64,000 nucleotides of DNA from NCBI GenBank assembly GCA_034401795.1, contig CM067360.1, forward strand, positions 55,043,768 through 55,107,767. The letters are read 5' to 3'. Made by a program: the position numbers and the translations under genes. The notes beneath the pieces were generated by a model. The model saw nothing but the letters and a program-made list of their open reading frames with translations, made no database searches and had not been told where the DNA came from. Position 1 is the first letter of the stretch; each line of letters begins with the position of its first letter. This DNA comes from Chaetoderma sp. LZ-2023a (lineage: Eukaryota > Mollusca > Caudofoveata > Chaetodermatida > Chaetodermatidae). Below, piece by piece: positions 36,112-47,600 of the stretch.

Positions 36112-36152
<41 letters not shown>
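35958..36152. repeat. (GA)n and purine-only tract, about 195 bp
   Basis: Pure (GA)n, then GGGA/GGA-rich sequence with one short gtggctgtggtg break, then (GA)n again. Long open frames here (Arg-Glu repeats, Ser-Leu repeats) are artefacts of the repeat. Confidence 0.95.
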
Positions 36153-36388
36153 GCTATATGGTAGTCCAGCAACCAAACATCACACATGTAGCAGCTTGAC
36201 AGGACGGAGAAGTGCTATGAACGGGCGAGTGTGTATGTGAATTGGCGGACACCGTGATATATGATATAGAAATACGCATTCATTCTAACATTTACAGATA
36301 TTTCAGAGAAGTAAAAGATCAAGTTTTCGTATTCTATTTGCTTCCAGACTTTTATTCTGAATGGAAAGGCTAGATACTAAAAGTAATT

Positions 36389-36754
36389 GACCTTTCCAAG
36401 TTTATCCATCCATCATATGACGTCATAATCAACTACTGTAAGTATAGGATGACGTCATAATCATGATTCGAAATAGTCCGTCTTTAATACTTAATAGTCC
36501 GACGAACTGTATGTCTTTACCATTTAATAAACATTCTGTTGAATATTTTGAAATTAATTTGATTGGGCGCTGTTGCTGCCATAGGCAGTAGCAGCGCCCA
36601 GTCAAATTAGTTAGAAAATATTTAACAGCTTATTTGTATAGTTTTCTGGAAATTGATAGTCGGGGAATTCAGAGATCGATCGATCCCAAAATGAGCGAGC
36701 TGTAGGCGGAGCTTAACTAGGGATGGGCTGGGCATAACTAAAGCTGGAAAGATC
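36389..36754 (+). mobile_element. CTTTCCA-family MITE, reference copy
   Basis: The best delimited copy. GACCTTTCCA (36,389-36,398) and TGGAAAGATC (36,745-36,754) are the inverted ends. Inside are two perfect CRE octamers, ttaatagtccgacgaactgt, ctatgtctttaccatttaataaac-like sequence, an inner palindrome of about 90 bp (ttgaatattttgaaatt... / ...aaaatatttaacag with the gctgcc-ggcagt turn), a cgatcgatccc box and atgggctgggcata. No coding capacity. Confidence 0.75.
36418..36457. promoter_or_regulatory. paired CRE (TGACGTCA) motifs inside a MITE
   Basis: Perfect palindromic ATF/CREB-type octamers at 36,418-36,425 and 36,450-36,457. Perfect octamers recur in other copies of this MITE (near 17,730, 28,750, 30,298, 31,796, 57,213, 57,221 and 57,433). 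Binding is not shown by sequence. Confidence 0.4.
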
Positions 36755-37115
36755 GATTGTTTGGCGTGTGATACTGTGTGGCGCACACCACGTAGTCTGC
36801 GAATAACACATGGTGACGTACGTCCATAATTACAAAACAATGACAAAATCCAATAGCATCAAGCATTAAATCAACTCATGCATAGATGAAATAATTACAG
36901 TCAAACCTGTTTATAACGGACGTTGTATGGATCATAAGATAATAGCTTATTTTAAACGAATTGGGGCCATATGCTGGTCGTTCCATAGCGCTAAGGTATA
37001 CGCTTGTGCCCATTATAGGAAGGTTTCACTCTAAATGATTAGCACATTTCTGGCACTGGCTATATTAATAATCAATTACATCCGTGTAGTATTATAGCGG
37101 AGGAATACATTTCTC
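36755..37115. other. unassigned stretch
   Basis: Nothing recognised. Confidence 0.4.
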
Positions 37116-37119
37116 GCTA

Positions 37120-39290
37120 TGCCACGGCCATTTCTAGAAAAAATCTATCCACTTTCTATGCGTGTAGGAATCATTTTGAAACTTTGAAATCTTAATTCCC
37201 TGAATCCCAAATTCACCGTAAAATACAGGTAGGCTGTTGAATACTTTGAAAATAATTTGCCTGGGGATGTTGCTATCTATCGCACAACAGCACCCAGTCA
37301 AATTAATTTCATAATAGTCAACTCTTGACGAGCTTCACAAGCTTCATGAGAGAGCTATACGTCAGTATGATTGTGACGTCGGCTAACTAGTCTAAATTCA
37401 TTGGTCAAAGATTTGTGTGTCTGTAATACACGTGGTTCTTTAATACAGGTGGTCGATACATCATCCGTTTTTGTTAACTATGTAACGTTACGATTGGAAT
37501 GCATGTGCCTTAATTTCAAGAGAATTATACAGGGCAACTGTTGAATGTTTTGAAATTAACTCGACCGAAACCTAATGCTCATTATCCAGCTACAACTTCC
37601 AGTTAAATTACTTTCACAATATTGCCTAGAATAGGCCTACTCCATATATCTTAACGAATTTGCCGTTTTAGTACTGTAAGTGTTAATGAGTTACAAACCA
37701 CGTGTCTTAGAGAACCACCTGCCTTGGCGAATTTTGACAACTTACTTGTACTGAGAGACAATCTCTTTAATGGACGGCTCGATTTCTGGCTAAGCTCCGC
37801 CCACTCATTGCACGTGCTTGAATCGATTTGAAACTTTGAAACATGAATTCCGAGAATCCAAATTTCAAGGTAACTATACAGATAGGCTAAGCTGTTGAAT
37901 ATGTTGAGACTAATTTGACTGGGGGCTAGCAGCAACATTTCCCAGTCAAATTTGTTTCAAAATATTTAACAGAATGTTTATTAAATTGTAAGTTCATCAA
38001 AGACATAAAATTAGTTCACTTTCGGGACGTCACGGAGGTACGTCATCTTGATTGTAACGTCAGCTAACATATGACGAATTTAATTATGGCTTATGGCGTC
38101 GGATACGTGAGTGACAGATATGGTTCCACCATTATCATTGCGCGGTGGTCCATAAGGTGCTCAATATATTCATGACGCCCTGCGATGTATGCATAGTAGA
38201 CAGGGGAGACGTGTTTATAGACAGTTGTATTTACGTAATATTAACATAGCACATTTTGATACTGGGACGATATACATGTATACACATACACAATATTTAA
38301 ACAATTAAAGTATAATTAATTTAAAAAAATCTGGTTTTATGGTTCACTCTCTGCCAACACGTGCGAGGGGGGGGGGGCATACAATAAGTAGCTAGTGAGT
38401 CTTCAGTGGAAATTTGACATCAACCGTCGAAATAGAGGGTTTCCTCTCTAACTATGCCCCTCCCATTTCTATCTATTCTCATCCCTCGTTTTTTACTTTT
38501 AGTGGAATCAATTTAAATACTTTGAAACTTGAATTCCCAAGATCTCAATTTCATGGTCATCTGGCATGTATACGAGTAAGATGCTGAATATGTTGAAACT
38601 AATCTGACCGGGTGCGGTTGCTGCCTATGGCAGCAACAACGCCCAGTCAAATTAGTTTATAAATATTTAACAGAATGTACACCTGAGGGACTTTTCAATG
38701 TTCATGACGGAGTTACATACATCACTAGGTATGGTTACCTTAGCCTACAAGTGACGTAATTGCTTATTACGTTATACGCTTGAGTGACAGACCTGAGCCC
38801 TCCATCATCTAAACTTGTAATGGCCCTTTAGTGCTTAGCTTACAAACACGTTAGCGCCGTAACCCTTGAAAGTCCAGTGTCTCAGTTTCAAAACAACAGA
38901 ATGGCACAGTTTTTAAATATTTTGAAACAAATTCGACTGAAACCGGTTGCATGCACCTCCTAGCTAAATTGGTTTTAAAATATCCAACAGAATCGTCCTT
39001 ATATTACAAAGAACATGCTGCGTCTGGTATGTACGGGTTAAAAGTTTAAGCCAGCAATAAATTTAATAAAACTCGCTTTAGATCACAGTCATCAGTTTCA
39101 GTGTTCAAAATTATGCTGCTTGTTTAACTGGAAATTAGTTACATTTATTGACGCTTAACCCCTACCATTCTGACGTCACTATTCTATCTTTTAGCAATAG
39201 GAGAGAAACTGGTTGATATTTACTAAACAATTTTGGTGGACGATGCTCCTGACTACGATAGCAACATCTTCCACCAAATTTGTTGAATAA
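37120..39290. mobile_element. cluster of CTTTCCA-family MITE copies
   Basis: At least three fairly complete reverse copies (about 37,120-37,390; 37,765-38,110; 38,450-38,765) and three palindrome-only fragments (about 37,540-37,620; 38,915-38,995; 39,215-39,285). Each shows some form of gaaactaatttgactg and its complement. A G-run lies at 38,367-38,377. The cluster lies directly downstream of the Trunk-like gene. Confidence 0.7.
39144..39149 (-). terminator. candidate poly(A) signal of the Trunk-like gene
   Basis: AATAAA on the minus strand, about 200 bases after the stop codon at 39,347-39,349. It is the nearest canonical hexamer in the right orientation. Confidence 0.4.
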
Positions 39291-39346
39291 TGAACACCAG
39301 TTAATCTTTTAATTTAATTTTAACATGTAAGTTTTGACATTAAGCT

Positions 39347-40609
39347 TTAAGATAACGTACATTCACAGCAAAATGTTATTGCCCGTTCTTCGAGTATCCA
39401 GTGCTCCTCGTAGTGAGTCATGGGGGAGTCTGATCTGGGTACTGGAACGCATTGTCTCGGGTTCCTCCTAAGGACTTTCACGGTGAAGGCTTTAGCCCGA
39501 CAAGGAAACATTTTAAACCAGCATCTTGTGTTGAGACATAACACGCCACGGAGGTACCTCGGGTAGTAGTCCGAACCTAAATCTTTCCAGTAGACCCGCG
39601 AGTCACATTGCCATGGAAGCGAGTTTGCTTTTTCTGTCCTTCTCTGGCTTATTCTTCGCTTTGTCCGTGATCTTACTAAATCTGTTCTTGAGGGTGTGGC
39701 TGTGGATCGCACACGTTTAATAAATTGCTCATTACTGGGAAGATTCTGTTTATTATTATTGTCACTGAGATCCTTACGAAGTTTATATAAAGCACTATCC
39801 GGAAGATCTCGTCTGAAACCGTTCTCTACAAAGAATTCACGATGTTTAAATCCGTGAGGGTGCCGATAAGATGCTGCTTTATGCTGAAGCGGCCTCTGCA
39901 TCAACCCTAATATTCGTGATTTGTCCAGTTTCTGATACGGTTTACCTGTCGCCATATATCGCGGGTTAAATGCGTTTCCTAGTAACGCTCTAAGATGTAC
40001 GTGCGTCATGTGTGGACATGTAATTTGAATGTTTCTATTAACATTTTCTTGCTGCGTACTTGGTGTAGATGATTTCCATACTTCGTGCTTTGAAAACGTG
40101 GTGTGAGCCGATAGAGTTGTGCTAGGTGACGTTACCTTTGTCGCGGACGTTGATACAGATGTGGCCATACTGGAAGTCGGGTTGCCACGAGTTGGGACGA
40201 TTAGCTTCCGACCATGAGATGTCTCGTTGGCGGGCGTCACGACCTTGTCTTGCGATGGCCGGCTTGTTAACGTCAAATAGCTGGCACTCTCTTCTAAGGA
40301 ACTAGATCTCATTAAACAATCCTTGGATTTTTCATCGCACCGGGAACTGGTTGCATTTTTTATAGCCTTTGTCTGATGATGATTACTTCCAGTTAGGTTC
40401 TGTCCTGATAAAGCTGTGCTATCGTTAACGTGTGTAATCCGACCGCTATCTCGCGTGATGCGGCTATCGACAGTTGAGTTCGTCTCGTCGACCATGCGCC
40501 TTCTTAGTTGGGCACATTCACATACACACAATATACATATGAAATATAGAACAATTAATACCGTGCAGAGACTGTTCTGTCTCTGATCGGTCACATGTGG
40601 TAGCAGCAT
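39347..40609 (-). CDS. Trunk/PTTH-like secreted cystine-knot protein
   Basis: Single open frame of 420 residues. Residues 15-33 are strongly hydrophobic after a short polar N-terminus, a signal peptide or signal anchor. Residues 40-310 are low-complexity, with a Ser/Thr-rich part (about 140-186) and several N-glycosylation sequons. RTKRR at 315-319 is a furin-type site. The C-terminal 90 residues hold eight cysteines, with WKDLGSDYYPRYLR, CWFKMFPC, AKAFTVKVLRR and a terminal FCCEC. This pattern matches the mature domain of Trunk and prothoracicotropic hormone, the ligands of the Torso receptor tyrosine kinase in insects; in a mollusc the receptor and role are unknown. ATG at 40,609 has A at -3, and a CACGTG E-box lies just upstream (40,614-40,619). 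No intron is visible. It is the only convincing host gene here; a recent retrocopy is possible but no poly(A) tract or decay is seen. Confidence 0.8.
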   Translation of the reverse strand: MLLPHVTDQRQNSLCTVLIVLYFICILCVCECAQLRRRMVDETNSTVDSRITRDSGRITHVNDSTALSGQNLTGSNHHQTKAIKNATSSRCDEKSKDCLMRSSSLEESASYLTLTSRPSQDKVVTPANETSHGRKLIVPTRGNPTSSMATSVSTSATKVTSPSTTLSAHTTFSKHEVWKSSTPSTQQENVNRNIQITCPHMTHVHLRALLGNAFNPRYMATGKPYQKLDKSRILGLMQRPLQHKAASYRHPHGFKHREFFVENGFRRDLPDSALYKLRKDLSDNNNKQNLPSNEQFIKRVRSTATPSRTDLVRSRTKRRISQRRTEKANSLPWQCDSRVYWKDLGSDYYPRYLRGVLCLNTRCWFKMFPCRAKAFTVKVLRRNPRQCVPVPRSDSPMTHYEEHWILEERAITFCCECTLS

Positions 40610-41300
40610 CTTTCACGTGACATAAGCATATAACGGTCATTGATAAAACATAGCCTGCCGTCAGTGACGCAATCCAAACAATATCATCACGAATATATAT
40701 TTTAAATCATTTTACTTTACGTAGCGTATATGACCAAGATTTGTTGGATTAAACCGTTCACTGTTCAGTTCTTATCGCAGAAACCATTTAAATTAAATGT
40801 TTACAGACTAAATCACTTTGAATTCGTTAATATTTTTTTTAAATCGCTCCCAAATTAAAATGTACGTGTTTACTCTATTGCGTGTTGTAAGTAAATGGCG
40901 TATTCACGTATGGTGTGGCCACGAGTGAATATTGTCAGCGTGATTATTCATTCAGTTATGGCCGACTTGTTGATCCCATTACACCAATCTGATCAACATC
41001 ACAGCAAGTGTCACTAATGACACACGGGCGTTCACACTTCAATTTCATTCATGATGTGCGCGATACTATAGTCATGCACATGCTCTGAATATTTCAACAA
41101 CAGTTCGACTGAAATTTGAGACAGTGAAATTTCAACCAAATTGTCTTCAAAATAATCCTCACGACTAGATTGTATAATAGATAACAGATAGGGGGCCTAC
41201 GATATATAGAATGAAATTGTTTATCTCGTTTTTATTTCTGGTCGCCATTTTTATAAGATTACATCTTTTGATCCAGGCAGAGCAAAAACGAAAAATCACG
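40610..41300. other. upstream region of the Trunk-like gene
   Basis: No clear TATA box was recognised near the gene. A palindrome-only MITE remnant lies at about 41,085-41,155 (tgaatatttcaacaacagtt...caaccaaattgtcttcaaaa). Confidence 0.4.
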
Positions 41301-41319
41301 TATTCTAGGAAGGCCTATG

Positions 41320-41410
41320 CTGAATATTTTGAAATTAATTTGACTGAAAGGTGTTGCTACCAATGGCAGCACCATCTTCGTGCTATATTAATTTCAGAAT
41401 ACTCAACACC
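41320..41410 (+). mobile_element. CTTTCCA-family MITE, partial
   Basis: gctgaatattttgaaattaa with ttaatttcagaatactcaac as the second arm and a gttgctaccaatggcagcac turn. Confidence 0.6.
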
Positions 41411-41639
41411 TTTTCTGATAGATCGCCTTGAATTTGAGATGCCAGAACTGGGTTTAGCGGGTTAATATAGGGGCATATGTGAATAGTGGCTTATTATTGT
41501 TAGCAAGAAACAAGTAATTCGACCAATCTTAATGCTATCTGTCAATAAGGAATGCTATTATCCCCTCTTGTGTCAAACCCGTTAAAGATCAAACTGACCA
41601 AAAATCCTTTTCAGTGGTCTTCAGACATGGCGATTTGAA

Positions 41640-41830
41640 AAGCCTTGAGAAGAGTATTTTTGAATATTTACCACTAGAATTACTGGCTCGGTAACCGAGC
41701 CAGTCATTCTAGTGGTAAATTTTCAAAAATACTCTTCTCTCGGCCTGCAGATAGCACTGGGTAAGCATAAAATTTAATTTTCTTTACCATTAACCATTTA
41801 ATGGTGAAGCCGGCGAAAAGAATTAAGTGG
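41640..41830. mobile_element. piggyBac-type MITE
   Basis: Excellent hairpin (gagaagagtatttttgaata... / ...aaaaatactcttctc) with perfect inner arms gctcggtaaccgagc. On the right, catttaatggtgaagccgg resembles the terminal region of the family. Confidence 0.7.
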
Positions 41831-43478
41831 CCAATTTACAAAAACAGTCTTCTAAAATTAAAATATCTTGAAAACTATAGACCATCAAAATGTTTAATTG
41901 ATATATCAAGTAGTATTTTGAGCGCTTTGAGGCGCTGTTGACACAAGTGGCGTTAAAAAACTGAACTAAATTTTGCTAACAAAAGTTTTAATTATTGGAA
42001 GTGGGAAAGACATCGCGTGCTCACTACATGTCAATAAATAGCAAGCTGCCCAAGAAGCGTGTTTCATTCACCTGCAGCATCAACACTTGAACACGGAACA
42101 TGCAATATATGAACGTTTTTGTTGGAAATACACAGATTTCTGTACGAACTTAAACATGGAAATCATAAGTTCCAATTTCCAAATGGAATTTTTTTTGAAA
42201 AATGTGCCAATATCCATCAACTAGCAATAGGCGCTGTCAAATTTTCATTGATGGATATGGCCATGTTCTTTCATCTATTAACCTTTGCTGGACAAACTTG
42301 AATGATCGGTAGGCTACATTTGCCAAGTCTCGGTCTGATCAATTCAGCGGCTTAATTTGGCATATTTTGGTGTCCATGCGCTCCATTTTGGTGTCTGGTA
42401 GAAATGAATTTCCCTTGCCCTGAAAAGTTGAGCTCAAAACGGCCGCCAAATGTTTGTGGGCACAAACAACTTTAAACTTGGTATCTTTCTAGGACCTTCT
42501 TGACATTATTGGGTGTAAATATTATGTTGGACTCATGCAATGATTTTCAAAAAGTCTGCTTTTCCGTGACCAAATTATTCCCTATGGCAAATGTATTATA
42601 GCGTTATTTGAACCGCGTCTTCTTAGAAGATTTAAACAATTGACTTGAAATTTGCACATGTCGAACACCATTTGTTTGTATCCTAGAGCTTCTTTTTAAA
42701 AAGCATATTTTATTGTACTAATAATACAACGGGATTGGGCACAATTTCTATTAACGTATCTAGGCTCTCTCCATACATTATCAATAACACGACAAGATTC
42801 TCAAACTAAAACGTATATACACTAAAGAGAGAGCGAGAGCGCGCGCTAGAGAGAGAAAGAGGGTGGGGAGATAGACAGAGGGAGGGAGAGGGAGGGAGGG
42901 AGGGAGGGAGAGAGAGAGAGAGAGAGAGATTAGAGTGGTAGACGGGGGAGGATGATTTGGAGAGATGTTTTATGGTATACTAATTACAACAACATTATTG
43001 TTCAATAACACAACTTTTGTAAAGGCAATCATCTTTGCAATAGTAAATATGATGTTGATATTCTCAACAACAACAAGAGCACGATACAAACAAATAAAAA
43101 ATAAAATAAAATAAAAAAACTACTAGTTTATTCGCCTTCGCATCACTTCTTCCGATATGGATGGAGTCTTGGAAATATGCTTACGAAAAGTGCATCGCTC
43201 CATAAAATAGACAGACATATGTCAAAATCTGACAGTCTGCCTTAAAAAACGATGTACCCTAGTCGCTAGATCCTTGTTCACCTCGGCCGAAAGATTGTCG
43301 CTTCCATTTAAAATCACTTCTAGTAAAACAAATGGGCCACCAGAATTTGTCTTTCATCAGCCCATTTTGAACATATCAGGAAGAAATGTTGAGAAATCTC
43401 AGTTACATGACAATGAATGCAATCGGGTTGGTATATGAGATGATATCCGTGTAAATCAGCATTTATTTGGCTGCTCGT
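41831..43478. other. unassigned stretch with purine-rich low complexity
   Basis: No gene recognised. A GAGA/GGGA tract with a gagcgcgcgc block lies at 42,828-42,930. Confidence 0.4.
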
Positions 43479-43479
43479 C

Positions 43480-43560
43480 AGCAGCTCGAGCTCGTCAAAG
43501 CGGGATGCTCGTCAAAGCGGGATGCTCGTCAGCAGCTCGAGCTCGTCAAAGCGGGATGCT
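43480..43560. repeat. short tandem repeat, gctcgtcaaagcgggat
   Basis: Two copies of gctcgtcagcagctcgag separated and followed by three copies of ctcgtcaaagcgggatgct within 80 bases. Confidence 0.85.
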
Positions 43561-43589
43561 CTGGGTTAGGCCTAAATGGATTTCGAGCT

Positions 43590-43832
43590 ATGAAACTTTA
43601 ACTCTATATCGACGAAGCCGGTCAAATCCAGCCTCTGTAGTGGTCTAGAAGAATGTCCATTTGCAGGCCAGGAGAAGACTATTTTTGAAAATTTACCACT
43701 GGAATAACTGGCTCGATAACCGAGCCAGTCATGCCAATGGAAAATTAAAAAAAGTAATCTTCTCTTGACCTGCAAATGGACATTCAATAAGGAAATATTT
43801 TTATCTTTTCAACAAATTTAGTCATTAAAGGG
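43590..43832. mobile_element. piggyBac-type MITE, near-complete
   Basis: atcgacgaagccggtcaaat, the cctctgtagtggtctagaag box, the tgtccatttgcaggcca arm, hairpin core, ggcctgcaaatggaca-type second arm and cattaaagggttat at the right end. Confidence 0.75.
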
Positions 43833-43989
43833 TTATATTAATTGAGCAGCTTTATTGTGGTCACAGGCATACAACCTATTTCTTGGACGAGTAGAGATGC
43901 GACATTTGGCACAGAGATTGTCAGTGTAGGACTAGTAGATTTTTAAAATACAATCATTAGCACCTATAAAAATCGTTCCACGGTGGATG

Positions 43990-44395
43990 AATCTGATTTG
44001 CTGATCAACTCTATGAAGTCATAATCAATTACGTCCCATCTAGGCAGCTGGCGTAACAATCATAATTGACAGAAATACTTGTTCATGAAGCTGGAATAGT
44101 CAGTCAAATGTACAAATGGTATGTCTTTGATGGACCTACTATTTAATAAACATTCTGATGCAAATTTTGAAACTAATTTGACTGTGCGCGTGACAGCAAC
44201 AGCATCCAGTCAAATTAGTTTAAAAATATTATACAACTTACCTGTATGGGAACCTCGACTGTCTTGATATTGGGATTCTGGGATTTCAGTGTTCGATGGA
44301 GCGTATCACGAGCAAAGCGCCGGCGGAGTTTAGCTACAAATGGGCGGAGATTAACTATAAATAGGCAGGGCATAGCTAGGAATGAATCCCCCTAT
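43990..44395 (+). mobile_element. CTTTCCA-family MITE
   Basis: gaagtcataatcaattacg, ctatttaataaacattctga, palindrome arms gaaactaatttgactgtgcg and agtcaaattagtttaaaaat, then aaatgggcggag and ggcagggcatagctaggaat. Confidence 0.7.
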
Positions 44396-44418
44396 TCCAT
44401 AATAAGTAATTGTCAACT

Positions 44419-44467
44419 GTATCCGTGATTCACAATATACGGGGCGTATATTGTGAATCACGGATAC
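44419..44467. repeat. perfect 23-bp hairpin, 3-base loop
   Basis: 44,419-44,441 is the exact reverse complement of 44,445-44,467, with loop ggg. It begins gtatccgtgattcac. It sits just past the end of a CTTTCCA-family MITE and is not part of the standard family sequence. Confidence 0.95.
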
Positions 44468-44639
44468 ATTTATTAGCAAATTAGAGCGCGTCGAATAGCA
44501 CGACATAGTGAGCGAGCAACTGGTCAAAATCACGAAAACATGTATTCTCAGTGTATCTGATGCGGGTTATATATGCTGATTATAATAAGCTCGGCTATTC
44601 AAGCCTTGATGGTGGTTTCATTGACAGGATTCACTTTCC

Positions 44640-47600
44640 TAAATATTCCATTTATTGCGTAAAAAGCATACAGTATGGTGTCTGCATACAGCACATACAA
44701 TATATACAATAAAAAACATAAAATACACACGCATTAACAATATATACACAATATAACAGTCAGCATATCTACAAAACAGCAGGATAGGTGGAGAGATACA
44801 ATGTATTAAGTTATGGTCACAGAGGCCTATCCGAATGCATGGGATCAATAATTGTAGAATGTTGTTTTAGCACGGATGCAAGAACAAAGGGTAAAACCAG
44901 TTCAGAGATTTCTGTATCGCCGTTATTGCAGGACATGAGGAATACGAACTTCTCATCATCAATTAATGATGGGAAGTCGCAAAAGGAGCCGAGTGCAATG
45001 CAAAGGTTCTGTCTTTCATAATCATAAGCAGAACAATGCAAGATAAAGTGCTTCTCGTCTTCAATACACTCGGATACGCACATCTTGCATATCCTGCGTT
45101 CAACTGGTACCTTTTGGTGTCTTCCGAGTTCAATCACCAGGCTGTGTGCACTAACTCTAAGTTTCGTGAAATCCTTACGAATTAAGAGATTTCAAGAATT
45201 AATCAGATAGTTTTCCATCGCAAAGTTAAGCTTAAACAATCCATAAGTGTGTAATTTAGCATTTATGTTTGGAAGGTTATCTTTCCAAACGTCTACATAT
45301 TTGGACTGCATTAAAAGTTTTAATTTCTTAACATCAAATTCCGTGTGACCAACAACCGTGTTATCTCACGTATAGTCAAAACCAAAATAGGTACACAGTT
45401 CGCTGATGAAGAAAGGCCAATTACAATTACTCGATATATTAGAATAGGATTCACAATACGCTTTGCGGACTATGGAAGTATCATCTAGTGCACGCAGCCT
45501 GTGCCAATATTTCATTGCATGCGCCAAACAGGATATAAGAAGCGTATGATGACCCAATTCGCCGCGGACTGCATCATTGGTTGCATTTCTACGAACACCA
45601 AGTATGTATTTAAAAAATTTCATAACAACCCTTTCTGCTGGTAAATTGTCGCAGATTGTTTTAAAGCCATGAGTCCTAAGACCTTTAAGAAAATATGGAC
45701 CCCAAACTTCGCATCCGTACATTAAAATAGGGGAAATCAATCGCTTGAAGAGAACAAGTCACGTAAATATGTTGGTCCTAACGTTAAATTGCCTTAGTTT
45801 GAAAATGGCTTTAGATGCTTGCTCGCAAAGGCGTTCGCAAGCTGTTTTAAAGTTACCAGAAGCAACAAATGCTATACCCGGGTAGCAATAAGTCTGGACT
45901 ATTTCAATAATGTTACCGTTGTATGTAAACAGATAATTATTTAATAGTTTACCACCTTTATTGAAAATGAGTACCTTAGTTTTTGCAAAATTAACCACCA
46001 GGCCCCATTTATCACAATATGCGCTTAGATTATTGAGTGCAGTTTGGAGCCCGGTATGTGATTTAGACAGTAATATGTCAGCGTACATGAGGCAATTGGT
46101 AGTTATGTTATCTAGTATGACTGGGTCACACTGCTGAGTCAAAATGTTGGGCAGGTCACGAACATACATGTTAAATAAAAGTGGGCTTAATACACAACCC
46201 TGTTTAAGCCCAACACTAGACGGGAAAGGATTACTGTGGTAATTTTGAAGTTTTATGCAATATGAAACTCCGGAATACATGCTCCGTAGCGTATTTAAAA
46301 AGTTACCACCTATGCCGGATAATAGTAATTTATATAAGAGAGCGTTCCTGGAGACAGAGTCAAATGCAGATTTAAAATCCACGAAACAGCAAAAAAATAA
46401 ATATTGTTTAGATGATTTGGCATACCTTTCAATCAAGGTCTTTAAAGCATACATATGATCAGCGGCGCGGCTGTTCTTTTTAAATCCAATTTGTGAATCT
46501 GGTAGCAATTTATGCGCAGTAGAAAATGGTAGAGTCTACTATATAAAATACTACAGAACAGTTTGCATAAATTGCTGCCGACTGCAATACCTCGATAGTT
46601 ACCAGCAACGTGTTTATCTCCCTTTTTGTGTAATGGTGTTAAAAAGTTGCAACGCCCGGCCTCAGGGAAAGCACCATTAATAAGTATATTGTTAAAAATC
46701 CTACATATAATAGGAGTCAGTTGGTGCTGTCCGACTTTTAGCTTTTCATTCGAAATGAAGTCAGGGCCTGAGGACTTGCCATTTTTCAGCTTTGAGATTG
46801 ACGCAATGACTTCATTTACAGTAATTGATTTGTTTAGTTCATTAAAAATTGTGCTCTTATTGGATGCAAGGTAGTCATCCATAAAACTGTGGAATTCACT
46901 ATTTATTAACATGTTGGTGTTGGTAAGTTGGGTGAAATGTGAGGTCCATTCTGCCATTGGGACATGATTTTGAACAACACTTCCCGATCCTTTAAGCTTA
47001 TTAAACAATTTCCAGAAAGATTGAGGGTTACGATCATGCAATGTTTCAAGCTGATTCAAAGTACCTTGCTGAAATTGAATTTTGTTACGATTTATAAGCT
47101 TCTTGTATCTAGAACGAGTTGATCGGAGTTCTTGAAGAAGCTGTGGACGGAATGGGTTAACACAGAGTTTGCTGCTAATCAATTTGAGCTTTTTCTTCAG
47201 CTCAATACAGTCTGGTCCGAACCATTTATTGGTCTTATTCTTGTTTGGCTTAGCAGTTAAGCAGTTAGCCTGCCCAACGACTTACGTTTAACTCCGGCGA
47301 GTTTCGCAGTGGTAATATATAATTCCGTAAGAGAGTTGACGGCCAAGTCACTGGTAGTATCATGGGCCAGGTCAATACAAGCAAGTTTTTGGATATGAGA
47401 TTTGGTCGTCGAATTTCTAGCCCATATGCAAATTTGATGTCATCGCCAGGCGACCACCTGAACGCAGGAATAAATGTAGTGGATGAAACCTCGTCCGCAG
47501 GCTTTAAAATGCCAGTTAAAATGATACAGAATAACATGCAGTGAATATAATATGTGTTAAGTTGGTGCACATGAAAGTATTTTGTATGCCACATGAATGC

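Noticed and set aside
35818-36240. 140-residue Arg-Glu repeat protein
   Set aside because: Arises from the (GA)n/purine tract; no non-repeat domain.
39347-40609. Trunk-like frame as a transposon gene
   Set aside because: Signal peptide, dibasic site and cystine-knot domain form a coherent secreted protein, and no element ends bracket it.
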